Shown: positions 8,048 through 19,500 of the stretch, one piece after another
How positions within the stretch are numbered: the first letter of the stretch is position 1
Layout: each line of letters starts with the position of its first letter
NCBI RefSeq assembly: GCF_000091045.1
Contig: NC_006692.1
Coordinates: 302,221 to 322,220 of the forward strand
Length of the DNA: 20,000 nucleotides
DNA from: Cryptococcus deneoformans JEC21
Taxonomy: Eukaryota; Basidiomycota; Tremellomycetes; Tremellales; Cryptococcaceae
Direction: 5' to 3'
Notes under the pieces: generated by a model
What the model was told of the DNA's origin: nothing
Databases searched by the model: none
What the model saw: only the letters and a program-made list of their open reading frames with translations
Made by a program: the position numbers and the translations under genes

Positions 8048-10704
8048 ATGCCCAAAGCCCCACCAGAGGATCACAGGCCTATCAGAGCTTGTCTCTCGGC
8101 CCCCTATCCTCTCCCATTCATCATCACCACCCGCCACTCTGCCAGCCCTACTCCTTTAGGGAAGGCCCAGCATCCTTCCGCTTTTGAGAATACCCCGTTT
8201 TCTACTACTTGCGGGCCTTCAGGAGTCCGACTTCCTACGGAAGCACCCCCTCCGATTTCTCCTCCGAAAGAACCTGCGAACAACTTCTTCTGCTATGATT
8301 TCCCTACTGTTAACCTTGATTGGAAGGATATCGAGCCTCCATATCCTCCTATTCCATACCCTCCTCGTGATAGCGAAGAGATCATCAGAAAGCGGGCACG
8401 TAGGCTCAGGCTTCTCAAGGAAGTGAAGGGCAATTCCGAGTCCAGCGAATGGGACATCATAACCAGATCTGGTGGCTCCTATGTGGGCAAAGACAAGGGA
8501 ACAGTTGAAGATCTTGATGAAGAGATGCAGATGCTCAAGACCATAAACGAAATAGCCATGGTTCCTGTGGGAGGTGGGGATAACGTGGTAAGTGTCTCTT
8601 TCTGCCTACAGCTGTAATACTGTTAGACTGACGCATCCTCCAGGGCATTAATGGACCTTATGACACATCTAGTGGCAGGAACAATCTCCTTAGGTATGCT
8701 TTCCTAGCAACGGTCACCAAGGACGATTCAGTATCACCTCCTTCCAAGGGCTCGCGAACAGCTACTCAGGCCTATCCGGTCCCTAATACTACCCCTGAGG
8801 ACCCTAAGACTAATGGAGGCCCCAACCTCATCCCCGTCTCCGTCCCCAGCAAAGCACAATCACTTTTGCCTGATGCGGACCATGACTTGTATGCAGAAAA
8901 GTCAATGCAAAAAGGTCCTGGTTGGGATGTAATCTCGGCAGCATCGAGCTTCTGTAATGAAGAGAGCAAAGCAGAGGAGGCGGACGAAGAATGTTATGAT
9001 GAATCCCCTACTGTAAGTTTATTTTTTGCCGCGCCGTCTACCTACACGATGGCAAGAGGCTGACTAGCTATCCAGTCCGCTCGCCTCGTTACCCCTGCTG
9101 CTGCTTTGCGTAGGATTCGTCGTCCACGTAAAGTCGCCAAAGCACTCTCTCTTGGACTGACCAATCAATCGCCCTCCACATATTTCCCTCCTCCCAAATT
9201 GCTACATCAAGCGCAGCAGTCTTCTATCGGAGATAGCGATATTACTAGTCGGCCAGCGCCACATGCTCTGTTTGATGCAATGGGGGGGTACGGGTCGGAA
9301 TCTGGTAGCACGAGGACCGTTACCCAGATCAAAAGGGGCAGATGGAGCCGTATGGGGAGAAGAACAGATGATCTGGATATGATGAATCATGGAGTGACAA
9401 CTGTGTTAAGTTCCTCTGGACAAGCTTACTTGGTTCAGCCAACCCATCAACCCCGCTCTCTAGACCTCTCAACACCCACATTCAACCCAACAAACCAGCT
9501 TGAACCCTCCTCAGCCCTCCAGCTAGGGGATGCGCAACAGTCTATGCTAGGATTTGAGCGTTTTTCATTCGGCCCCCTTGCACCTTTGCACCATCCTTCT
9601 AAGTTCCTGTCTGGACCTTCTTTTTCATCGGCCGAGAAGCGTTCCAATCGACGTCTCTCGCCAAACGAGCAGGAGCAATGGTCTTCACTGCAGCCCATAT
9701 CTATTGACCCCCGCACCGCTGAGGCTTCTGGCGGTACCAGCTGGCCACATCCTCTTCCTGAGAGGGAGCAAGCACCCTCAAACGGGGGTACTTTAAGGCT
9801 GGCGTCTCTGGCTCCAGAGGGACAGGTGGATGTTCCCATGCCGACTGCTTCGACAGCTGCTCAGGGTATCAGCTTTGGTAAAACGTGTCATAACTTTTTG
9901 TTTCGGCGAAAAGAGGCCGCGAGAAGAAAGAAGGAAAGGATGAGAAAGATGGGGAAGGATAAAGACAAAGATAAGAGATTGAGACTTCTGATGCCTCCTC
10001 CCCCAGTCTCTATGCAGTTCCAACAGACGCATGCTCAGCAAGAAGCCTTAATGCGACAGCAGCAGGGCTACACACAGAATTTCCAATGGTTCAACGCACA
10101 GCCAATATGGGATGGAAACTCTCAACAATTCATGCAGCAACTTCCTCCTCAGACACAAATCCCACAAGGTTATCTCCATATTCAACCCAACTGGATGCCT
10201 GTACAGCAAATGCTGATGCAACCGGTACGACAATCCCAACAACTTCAATACTTCCCCTACCAACGGACAATTAAGGGTCAAACGTTGCAAGGCTACCCCC
10301 AAACTCTCGGTCAGATTTCTGTTCCTATTCGCTCCCTGGCAACCTCTCAAGAAGGCAGGCCACTCCGCAAGCGTCGACGCTCTTTATCCCCGTCCTCCGC
10401 TTATGATTTTCTACCCATTCATCGTCCCTCTTTTCAAGTGCCCGGAGCTCCCCAAGCTCACAATACACTTCTTCCTCCTTTGAAAATAATTTCTCGATTG
10501 GCTGGCCCCAGTTCGAAACTGACGAGGGCAACAAAGCATGATGATGAGCAAGAGAATGGTGGTGAATTATGGGACGCTGCTCTGCAGAATGGCGATGAGA
10601 GCATGGATGAAGAAGAGAGGAAGAGAATGAGAAGGGACAAGTGGGTGGAAGAAGAGAGAGACAGAATGAGAGCGATGAACAGGGAGAAATCAGCTTTTAA
10701 TTGA
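8048..10704 (+). CDS. Hypothetical Gln- and Ser/Pro-rich protein, probably nuclear
   Basis: I do not recognise the family. Three exons, 8048-8587, 8644-9012 and 9076-10704, with canonical GTAAGT donors and CAG acceptors, join in frame into 845 residues. The ATG at 8048 has A at -3. The N-terminal third is Pro-rich, with a basic patch (KRARRLRLLKEVK, about residues 118-130) and two similar short motifs, WDII (135-138) and WDVI (274-277). Residues about 580-610 are strongly basic (RRKEAARRKKERMRK, then a KDKDKDK run). Residues about 616-718 are Gln-rich and low in charge, resembling prion-like or activation domains. A KRRRS cluster near residue 733 resembles a nuclear localisation signal. The C-terminus (about 800-845) is a highly charged helix ending MNREKSAFN. 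A role in transcription or RNA regulation is inferred from composition only. Confidence 0.85.
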
Positions 10705-11315
10705 AATCATTTTGTAGACCAATTAAGAATAAAGAGAGTGGAGGCAAAGTCAGATTCATAATGTGTGTAAATATGTTATCTACGGAAATGAAATATGAAG
10801 GCCTGTAATAATCATTACATGGCAAGGCGTATAGATGGGGGATAAATCCGTGTGCAACTGATTCGACAGAGCAGGAACAGCAATGATTGGATAATTGAGT
10901 AATTGTATTAGGAAGTCCAAAAAAAAGAGTTGGTAAATAAGGGATAGAGCACTGTTCCTGCTGTACTGGTACTGTAAATGTGCCTTAAATATTAATTAGA
11001 GTGTGAAGATGTAATCAAAGTTGCCTCAGATTGTAATGGCTATTAATAACTACTAATAACTATGCGTATCAAAAGCTAATCCAGATGTCGTAACTGTTTT
11101 TATCAAGCGTAAGTGCAGGAACGGGCCGGCTTTAGATCAGAGCAGGGACGCTAGAATGGGACTAATACCAGTTCCTCAGGTATGAACTGGCTATAGCTAT
11201 GTATGATTAGATCCATACATTCTACCCTTTTACCCACTATAAGTAATGTTTTGACCTTCGAAATGTACGTTGCTATTTCACTTCCGTCAAACTTATTCGC
11301 ACAGTGCCGAAGGCC
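10705..11315. other. Intergenic: 3' flank of the 8048 gene and promoter of the GT47 fusion gene
   Basis: A/T-rich sequence of about 610 bases between two rightward genes. It includes a polyadenylation-like AATAAA, a TGTAAT/ATTACA inverted repeat with a 4-base spacer (10804-10819), and a region of TATTAATAACTACTAATAAC at about 11040-11060. I see no gene in it. An upstream ATG at 11262 is out of frame with the main start. Confidence 0.45.
10728..10733 (+). terminator. Candidate polyadenylation signal AATAAA
   Basis: AATAAA lies 24 bases after the stop codon of the gene at 8048-10704, followed by A/T-rich sequence. This is close to the stop but within the range seen for compact fungal 3' UTRs. 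Confidence 0.35.
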
Positions 11316-14300
11316 ATGGCGCCTTTCCAGCCTCCGTTGCGACTTCTGCTCCTCCCACTTCACAAACCTCGCTTCCTCGCCCTCCTCATCCTCCCACTTA
11401 TTGTCCTACTGTATAAGAACCAACTCTCAAACCCACCAACGCTAAAAGCTAAAGTCAAAGAGGCTCATCAAGGTGGTTCATGGGAAGCACTAACGGATGT
11501 GGACGACGATTGGGGTACCCACGAGGGCATTTGGGGAGGTGATATAAAAGATTGGTTTGGCTGGAAGGACAAGGGCCGAACGTCTATCCTTATTACCGGT
11601 GGTGCTGGTCAGCTTGGTATGTCCACTTCGTTTCGACCTTTCATTTCTTTCACCGGTTGCTTTAGCCTGAATGCGTACACACACTGTTTCTGAACGATTT
11701 CCTTGATTACCGATCAGAACGAGCTGACATCCTGTATTTCCACAGGTCAGGCTCTTATACCACAGTTAATCAACAATTATACTGTCCACGTTCAAGATAT
11801 TGTTCCTCGCCCTCCCTCTCTGCCCAGTTCAATCATTTATCACCGTTCGAGCAGCACCCCTCCTGCTGAGGCTTACAAATCGATCTTCGCCTCGAATACT
11901 TTTGATGGTGTCATACATCTCGCAGGCATATCTTTAGATGTCTGGTGCGCAGCCAAGGAGGACGAGTGCCATGAAGTCAACGTTGGGGGGACAAAAGCGT
12001 TGATGAATGAGGTCATTGCAGTTAACAACAAGCAGTTCAAGAGAGGAAAAATGTGGAAAAATGTTCGAGTGCCATGGGTAATCTTGGGATCGACAATGGA
12101 GGTATTTGGGCCTGAGGGGACCAATGAGGATTCTCCCAAACATCCAGCCTCTGCTCTCGGAAGAACGAAGATGGAGGCCGAACAAGTCTTCGAAGAGGCG
12201 ATTTTGGACAGCCCAGATGAAGAAGGTATTCGAGGATTAATTCTTCGTTTCCCCGAGGTATACGGTTATCATTCTGCCTCCTCAATTCCAGAGGCATTCA
12301 TCCCTTCCCTCCTCACTAACTCACTTACCTTTCTTCCTATTCAGTACTCTTCAAACCAAATCCCTTATGACTTACTTCACGCGGAAGACGCCATAATTGG
12401 TTTTGTCAAAGCTATCTCTTACATCAAAGGAACTCCGAGTGGTGATGTGTCCACCATCAACTTGATATCTGGACAACGCACACCAGAAAGAGATATCGTC
12501 GAGCTTGTACGCAAAGAAACAACTTCTATGTCTCCAGTCCGGGATATCGGGGATAATCGCAATCCCAACGCACATGAATATTTTCCCGCAAAAGCTGCCG
12601 AGATACTCGATTGGCGAGCCGAGATTACACCCCCTGTCGGTCTGGGCAAGGCCATTACCCAATTGACAGGGGACATCTCCACTTATTTCCGCTCCTATTT
12701 ACACGAGCATTGCCCACCTTCAGCAGATTTTCCAGCTCCTGATGGTGATTTTGCTGTGCCTTTCATCGAGGACGAGCGTAATAAACCTCTATGGAAATTA
12801 GATGGCTGTACAGTGAACCTTGGCTTCAACCACGAAGGATGGCTTCATCATTTGAAATGTCATGACGGAAAACATTGCAACGTGGACGATGTCAAGGTGA
12901 CTGCTTTGAATTGGAACCAGAGCACGTTTATCATCGAGAAAGTGGAGAAGAAGAAGAGAGAAAGGATCGTGAGGGTTATGTTAAAAGAGCAAAACGGAAT
13001 GGGATACCTAGGAATGACACAGACAGAGGGCGAGGTTGGGCTTGAGCTTTACAAGGATCCCAAGGAAGGCCAAACGGTGTTCGACCTGGAGGTCAGTGGT
13101 CATTCGGTTAGATTAAGAAGCAAAGCTGACGCAATGTTTTAGGTCCGTCGGGATTCTTCAGACCTGAGACTTCTAGTGCCCGACTCGGAAATGCAGCTCC
13201 ATGCCGTTTCTAATAAGACCGATGGCTCGACATGGTTCACTGTAGAGCCGATTACTCGATGGGTGGATCCTCACTTTGATATGCGTATCAACGTTCTCTG
13301 CTGTCCATTTGAAGGTGACTGGCCGTTGCTCTTGGATGATTGTGAGTAGCACCCCGCAAGAGCTTGGACGTCATGCTGACTAGTTTGCAGATGAGTCTGC
13401 TGATGTTCGATTCGGTTCTACTGGCGAGATCCCTTTTGACTCCACACGTCGTTCACATCTCTGTACCAGAGCCGAGCAAGCTGTTCGATACAACTTCAAG
13501 CATCTATCCACAGCTCGTCAAGCTGTTAGTAAAGTCACGGGCACCGCCGGCCACGCCTTTTTCAACGAGACTGGTCCCAAGACAGACCCCCATCCTCATG
13601 CTTGGGCTCTCAAAGATCTTCCTCCTTGTTGGAACGACTGTGAAAGCCCGACGGTGTGTGTACAGACCGGGAACTGCAAATGTGTACAAGCGGATCACTG
13701 CAAACCTCGACGGGAGAATCCTTTGCTCAAAATCTATCCTTCCAACTCGCTTCACCCTGATGAAAACAAATCGCCTGTTGGCTGTCTTGATGGTCATTCT
13801 TCTGTACTTACCCATGCTGTGGAAGCCGTGGATTGGAAAGATGTTCTCCTTCCTGCAGCTCGAGCAGCCCTCGAAGCCCACCCGGACTTTGTCAAAGTTC
13901 ATGTTGCCGATGGGTACAAGGGTCAAGAAGAGATAGAGGCAGCACCCTGTCATAGGCTCCAGGAAACGAATTGCTTCTCGGCTGATAGCATAATGTACAA
14001 GTCGCTCCGTCACATCTCCGTCCCTGCTGACGAGGCGGAATTGGTGGTACTCCCTGTCTACCAGCAATGTACAGGCGTTCAATTCCTGCTTCATGATGCA
14101 ATGCAGCATGCTTCAGAGACGATACCGGGAGTGAAAAACGAGGAGAAGACGGTGGCGCTCGTCCTGACTCACGACTGGGGAATCTGTATTGATTCTGTAT
14201 GGTATGTGATCTGTGTCGGTTGCATGTGGTCCACGCTTACGCACGGTATAGGGATATTTGGTCTGCTAGGGATCAACACGCCTTCCACCCCGATAGGATT

Positions 14301-15049
14301 CTTAACAATGTTCTCGTTTGGTCCGTCATGGGCGACTACGACTCTCCATGCTACCGTCCTCATCAGGATGTAGTCGTTCCGGCTCGAACATGTCACACAA
14401 ATACTCTTCGTGCAACATTCTCGAATGTCGGATCTATCAAGCCCATGAGAGAACGCTTGAATCTCCTTACATGGTCGGGGACGTACGAGGTGGCGGGGAA
14501 GAGTGAACGTATTCGTTTGACGTGCGGTAGAGGAGGAGCGGGCGATAGAGAACTGATCAAGGGAGGTGGGAAGCAAAGCAATTTCGCAAATGGGGATTAT
14601 ATGAATGATCTCAATAACGCGAGGTTCTGCCCTCAGCCTCGAGGTATCACCGGTAAGTTGTCCCGGTGCTGTTGTTTACACCCATTTTTCCGCTGACATG
14701 CTTCGCAGGCTGGTCTCCTCAAACAAACGATGCCATATATGCCGGTTGTATTCCCGTCTTCATCTCTGAAGGCACCCACTATCCCTTTGCTGATTTCTTG
14801 GACTGGTCCAAGTTGTCTGTCCGGGTTGCACCCACAGAACTGGACAAAATTGAAAAGATCCTTGCCGCCATCCCTCTTAGCAAGGTGGAAGAGCTGCAAG
14901 CCAATTTGGTCAGCATGAGAGAAGCGTTTTTGTACTCTGGCGATGAAAAGCCCGAGGAGGAGTTGGAAAGAAGAGGACCAATGTTCTTTGCGCTGCATGA
15001 GGCGGGGATGAGGATCAGAACTCGATACCCGGTCAAAGAAGAAGAGTAA
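11316..15049 (+). CDS. Epimerase-like Rossmann domain fused to exostosin (GT47) glycosyltransferase, type II membrane protein
   Basis: Six exons, 11316-11616, 11746-13091, 13143-13341, 13391-14201, 14252-14652 and 14709-15049, encode 1132 residues. A short basic tail and a hydrophobic segment at about 20-33 predict a signal anchor, as in Golgi transferases. The NAD-binding motif GGAGQLG is at 95-101, followed by an NAD-epimerase/dehydratase-like domain to about 400 (HLAGIS, STMEVFG near 216, GRTKMEAE near 240, LRFPEVYG). Residues about 420-690 are unassigned. Cysteines at 695, 699, 705, 711, 713 and 719 form an EGF-like module, as seen in front of some GT47 domains. The exostosin domain follows, with FCPQPRGITG (1011-1020) and DAIYAGCIPVFI (1027-1038), and reaches the C-terminus. 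It probably transfers a sugar onto a glycan in the secretory pathway; donor and acceptor are unknown. The first intron (129 bases) is unusually long. The epimerase-like domain lacks the usual catalytic Tyr. Confidence 0.9.
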
Positions 15050-16509
15050 CGTTTATGAGGATTGACGAGGTCTGTCTGTTGTAAACATTAGGGTATAATA
15101 GAGAGTAGTAATGGCGATATTTATAGAGTCGTCTACTACCAGTGCTATAGTCGTTTCTTCTCCAAAAGGATCCACTTCACACTACACACACCGCCTTGCA
15201 ATTGAAATTTTGCAGTCAGTGTACAGAAAAACTCGGAATCGCTCACAGCTGCGTGCCAAGGCACTGCAATACTAATAATTAGCTGAACCGGAACGGAAAA
15301 AAAGCTTGTTATGATAATCTCTGCCGATCCATATTAGTTGGGCGGCGTCGCACCACAGTTTGTTTTTTTGATGTCAACGTGATATCAGAATGATACCAAA
15401 ATGATATCAAAAATGGTATCAGAATGATATCCAAATGGTATCAGAATGATATCCAAATGATATCCAAATGATATCAAAATGATATCCAAATGATATCAGA
15501 ATGATATCCAAATGATATCAAAATGATATCCAAATGATATCAGAATGATATCCAAATGATATCAAAATGATATCCAAATGATATCAAAATGATATCAGCG
15601 AAAATGTCCCGATCTATGTGCGTTACCACTTCTCCATCCAGAACATCGTCTCTACTAAATAATCCTACTGTGCTTAACTAGGGCTACGTGCATAATTCAA
15701 AATTTCTCGAGTAGGCGTGGCACTTTCATCGTTTTTACTGCAGCCTGCTGGCATAATCGTCTTGTGACGTTGTCCTTCTTGTCGGTAATCACATTATTGG
15801 CACTGATCTGTGGGCTTGTGGCTGCTGTCAGCAAGTACTCGTACTGTTTTAGCTATTAGGCGCTAAACAATTCTCTAGTTGTGATTCTCGTTCTTCCTCA
15901 TCATCTTCTGTCAGGAATGTGATGCAGTACCATGCAGTACAGAAGATAATATAATCTGTCGACCAACGTCTACCTCTGGTTTCTGATCCATCATTATTTC
16001 ACCTAGGGTATCGGCGGCGGCGGCATACCAGAAGACAACACTAGTGAAGTAACGTGCGTACATACGTAGCTTCCCCTTCCAGCATGATCATCTTTATATC
16101 GCTTGCATCGCTTGCAACAGATGGAATGTGGATATAGACCGCATGATTGTAGCGAATGCAAACAATTATCGCCCACTGTTGTTGCTTTTTGCGTTTTTAT
16201 GTGTTTGAAGACTTCCTTCCTGCAGCTTCCCCACTCGCCCTTCTTGTTTGTTGTTTTTCCGTGGTGAAAAATTAAGTTACGTAATAAACGCGTTCCAGGG
16301 CCACCGGCTTTTTGGTCTGTGGCCGTCCGTGACTCAGGGGCTGGAACGGCCGATCGGTTTCTGCGATTCCCAGCGAGATGTCAAGTCGTATGCAGAGCCA
16401 TTAATAGTAGCTTTTGGCACATCGGATCTTGTGTAACTCGGCGAGTGATTCACCTCCACATTGGTGTACTACCTGGAACCAGAAGGAAAGGAGCGGCGCG
16501 TATATCATT
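15050..16509. other. Intergenic region with minisatellite; promoter of the gene at 16510
   Basis: About 1.46 kb between two rightward genes. It contains the 11-base minisatellite (15381-15600) and, downstream, unique A/T-rich sequence with small direct repeats (ATGCAGTAC twice at 15923-15940; ATCGCTTGC twice at 16098-16115) and a GGCGGC run near 16012-16022. No credible gene or tRNA was found. The frame of the next gene stays open upstream of 16510 but has no ATG there. Confidence 0.5.
15381..15600. repeat. Minisatellite: 20 tandem 11-base units built on GATATC
   Basis: Consensus GATATCMRAAT. Units 1-19 are 11 bases except unit 3 (12), and the last is cut to 10. Variants end in CCAAAT, CAAAAT or CAGAAT. 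From unit 8 onward they alternate in a nearly regular four-unit (44-base) higher-order pattern: CCA, CAA, CCA, CAG. Early units carry GATACC or GGTATC changes, as expected of degenerate array edges. The array ends abruptly at unique sequence and is not part of a reading frame. Confidence 0.97.
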
Positions 16510-19500
16510 ATGTCGGGTACTCTGGACAACCACACCCGCACTAGCGGAACCGCCCCCACCTCTCTCCATCTCTCAGACTCCGTTGCCGCCAGAGACACCA
16601 TGGCGGCCCCCACGCTCCCAGCCATCCCGCCCATATCTCCCCTCCCGCCGCCCTCGCCCTCCTCCTCCTTCTCCGGCCTCCACCGCCCGTCTTCCGCCCT
16701 TGCTGCGATCGCATACGCCAGCCCGTCAGGCAGTCTCACCACAGACCGCAGCTACCAGCGTCCTTTGGCTCATTCCCTCACCGTCCACATTCCGGCGCCC
16801 CTTACTCCCTCCCCGTCGGACACTGATCTGCCCCCGTCTCCCGTATTCAAAAATCCGCCCGGCATCGCGCGTCGTCGCACGGTCATCCAGTCCACCACCA
16901 CTCACGAACCGAGCCCTGTCAACGTCTCAGACTCTACTACACCTCCTCGTGTCGCCTCCCCGGAGCCGATTGAGGACAAGCCTAGCTCGGTAGAACGCGG
17001 CTCGATCCTTATGCCAGAGCCACAACCTACGCCTGCACTCGAACAGAAGCCCAACAGTCCAAGACGGCTGGAAAAGAAACGCGCGTCCGCTGACCTCAAA
17101 AACTCATCGCCTTCGTCTCCCACCGCCAGACGATCATTGCCTCGACCGCCAAAGATGGAGTCTCATGTTGAGCCGACCTCTTCATCCGTTCCTGTCCGTA
17201 CCCAGTCACAGTCGCAACCCTCTCCCCCGCCATCTTCAAGCTGGCCGCCTCTCAACGTGCTTCGAACTGAACCACCTGCTTCGTCACAGCCTATGCAACT
17301 TCCCGCACAGCATCAGCAGGTGCCGCCGACGTTCTATCATAAACATCAGCAAAATAAGTCTGCATCTAGCTTACCCGTCATTCCGGGAATAAGCGATGCA
17401 GGACCTTATCCGTCTTCCAATTCTATTCGCCAGCCTCAAGGCCCTCCCAAACCTCAGGTCCAGCAGCCTAAACCAAATCTCGGTTTGGGCCGCCCAACCG
17501 CCCCGCCAAATGGTGCAGGGTCAAGTCGAAATCTTCAGGAAGAGGTTTGTTTGGAATGTATGATGCGAGACCGGGATCTGGCAGACGTCGATGTACAGGG
17601 TGAAGACGTATGGGATCGCGAAAGTGATGCTGGGTTCATAGAGTTGGTACGGCGTGAAGAAGGCCTCTTAAGGTCTATGGGCAGCTTGGATTCTGCCGAG
17701 ACCTCTGCAGCCCATGGAAAGTTTAGGAGTGTTATTGACATGGATGACACTTCGTCATCTGATGAATGCTCACAAAACGCGGGCAGCGACGGGCCGGAAA
17801 CGAGGAGACATAGGGAGGAAGAGAGACATAGGAAGCAGGCAGTGAAAGCAAGGCACAAGGAAGCAGACTGGAGAGTTAGCAAAGAGGTTGGATGGAGAGG
17901 TTTCTCATGGGAGGAAGGGCAAGGTGGAGAAGGGTTGCCTGCTGGCTTCAGAGGAGGAAAGGGAGGACCTTTAACAGAGGAAGGTATAAAGTCAATTATG
18001 GCTAAAGTGAGTTGATTCATATTGACTTGGTGCACGACTAAACGGTTCTTGTAGTTCCCTTCTGCCTCAGCCCATAGATATCAAAAGTTGCAAGACTTTC
18101 TTCGAAACCAGTGGCTACTTGTGCTTGAGATTCGCGCCGAAGCTCAACGTCTAGGGCATTTTGCTTTCCCCGATGATCTTTCATGCGATTCTTCTCTTTC
18201 GAGCCACGAAGCCAGGTTTCCTACAGGGGCCACGTCCTCAGCTTCTTACAGTTATCGCCGCCCACTTCTCCCCGAACAAACTGGCGGCCTTCGACAAAGT
18301 CCATCATCACCAGCCAATCTTCTTGCTTCTCCTGTCGCGCCCATTGCAACTTCTAGATCTAATCCACAGAGACCTATGACACAATATCTCCCTCGGCGTG
18401 AACCTGCCAGGGAATTTCGTACTCCCAGAGGTTACGATTCAAGCAGTGTAGGCAAGAGGGGCCACTCAAAGAATACAAGTTCGACGAGCGCGCTCGAGCC
18501 ATTGACTATCAATACCAATGTCAAAGGTACCGGTGACGATGGGAGAAGGATTGACGATGATGATCTTTGGACTCCGGATCAACCTCAAGGTCTCCGGCCA
18601 TTCTCATTCGCCGTTAGAGCCGGTGCCGCTGCCGCGAGGGAGGGAAGTGAGGGGCATGGCAGCGTACGTGATGGATCCGGGCAGAGGAAAAGTCTATGGG
18701 GCCGATGGGGTGGAAGCGTTACGAGTTTCTTTGGTGGAAGTCAGGGTGGAAGCGGCAGCATGGTTGACATGCAGTAAGTCATTTCATTCCTCTTTTTATT
18801 CTTTCATGAAGAGGAAGGAGGCTAATATAGGTTCATAGCCTTGGTCTTGATAACGAGCGACGTAGCAGGGCTATATCACAGGTTTATCCTCGAGCAATTT
18901 CCCTTGCTTCTCCGACTAGACCTTCCTTCTTCAGTCGAGACTCTCGAGGGTCATCTGTTTTAGACCACGAGCCTCGCATGTCTCGGGTTATCAGCCAGTC
19001 ACGCTTGTCACAAGTCCATACTGGCGGCGAAGGCGATATGGAAGATGATGGGAAGGCGGAGAAGAAGAAGGGTATCAAGGGATTCTTCAAAAAGATGAAG
19101 CCGAAAGGATCAAGGAAAAACTCCAAGGCGGAGTCTCCTAATTTGTCCAATTACCGCCAGTCTTCAAGTACCCAAGAATACAACCCTAGACCCTCCGCAT
19201 CATCCGTACCCTCCGCGCCCGAGACACCTCTTGCCCTCCCGCCTCCGATTTCTGTCCTTGTCCGAGGTGGTGACCGCGGACACGCTCGAACCGGCAGTGG
19301 TTCGTCCAGCTCAATGTTGACCGATGGTCAAGAATCAGTTAGTAATCGACTTTCCGGCTCTCATCTCTATGGCTCTCGGTCGGTCTCCGCTCCATTTGGC
19401 AGCACTTCCACTTCCGATGTGAGCATGGGTCAGTCCGCAAGCCCTGGGAGCTCAAAGTTTGCCACTACTACAAGCGCCGCGAAACGTGAAAGCTATGCGT

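Noticed and set aside
13504..14109. Minus-strand open frame of 201 codons within the GT47 fusion gene
   Set aside because: Antisense shadow of exon 4. The sense frame carries the EGF-like Cys pattern and continues into the exostosin domain.
15381..15600. Tandem array considered as a CRISPR
   Set aside because: Units are 11 bases with no unique spacers, in a eukaryotic intergenic region; it is a minisatellite.
16319..16993. Plus-strand open frame of 224 codons overlapping the last gene
   Set aside because: Low-complexity Pro/Arg translation in an alternate frame of GC-rich Pro/Ser coding sequence. The other frame stays open much longer and splices onward.
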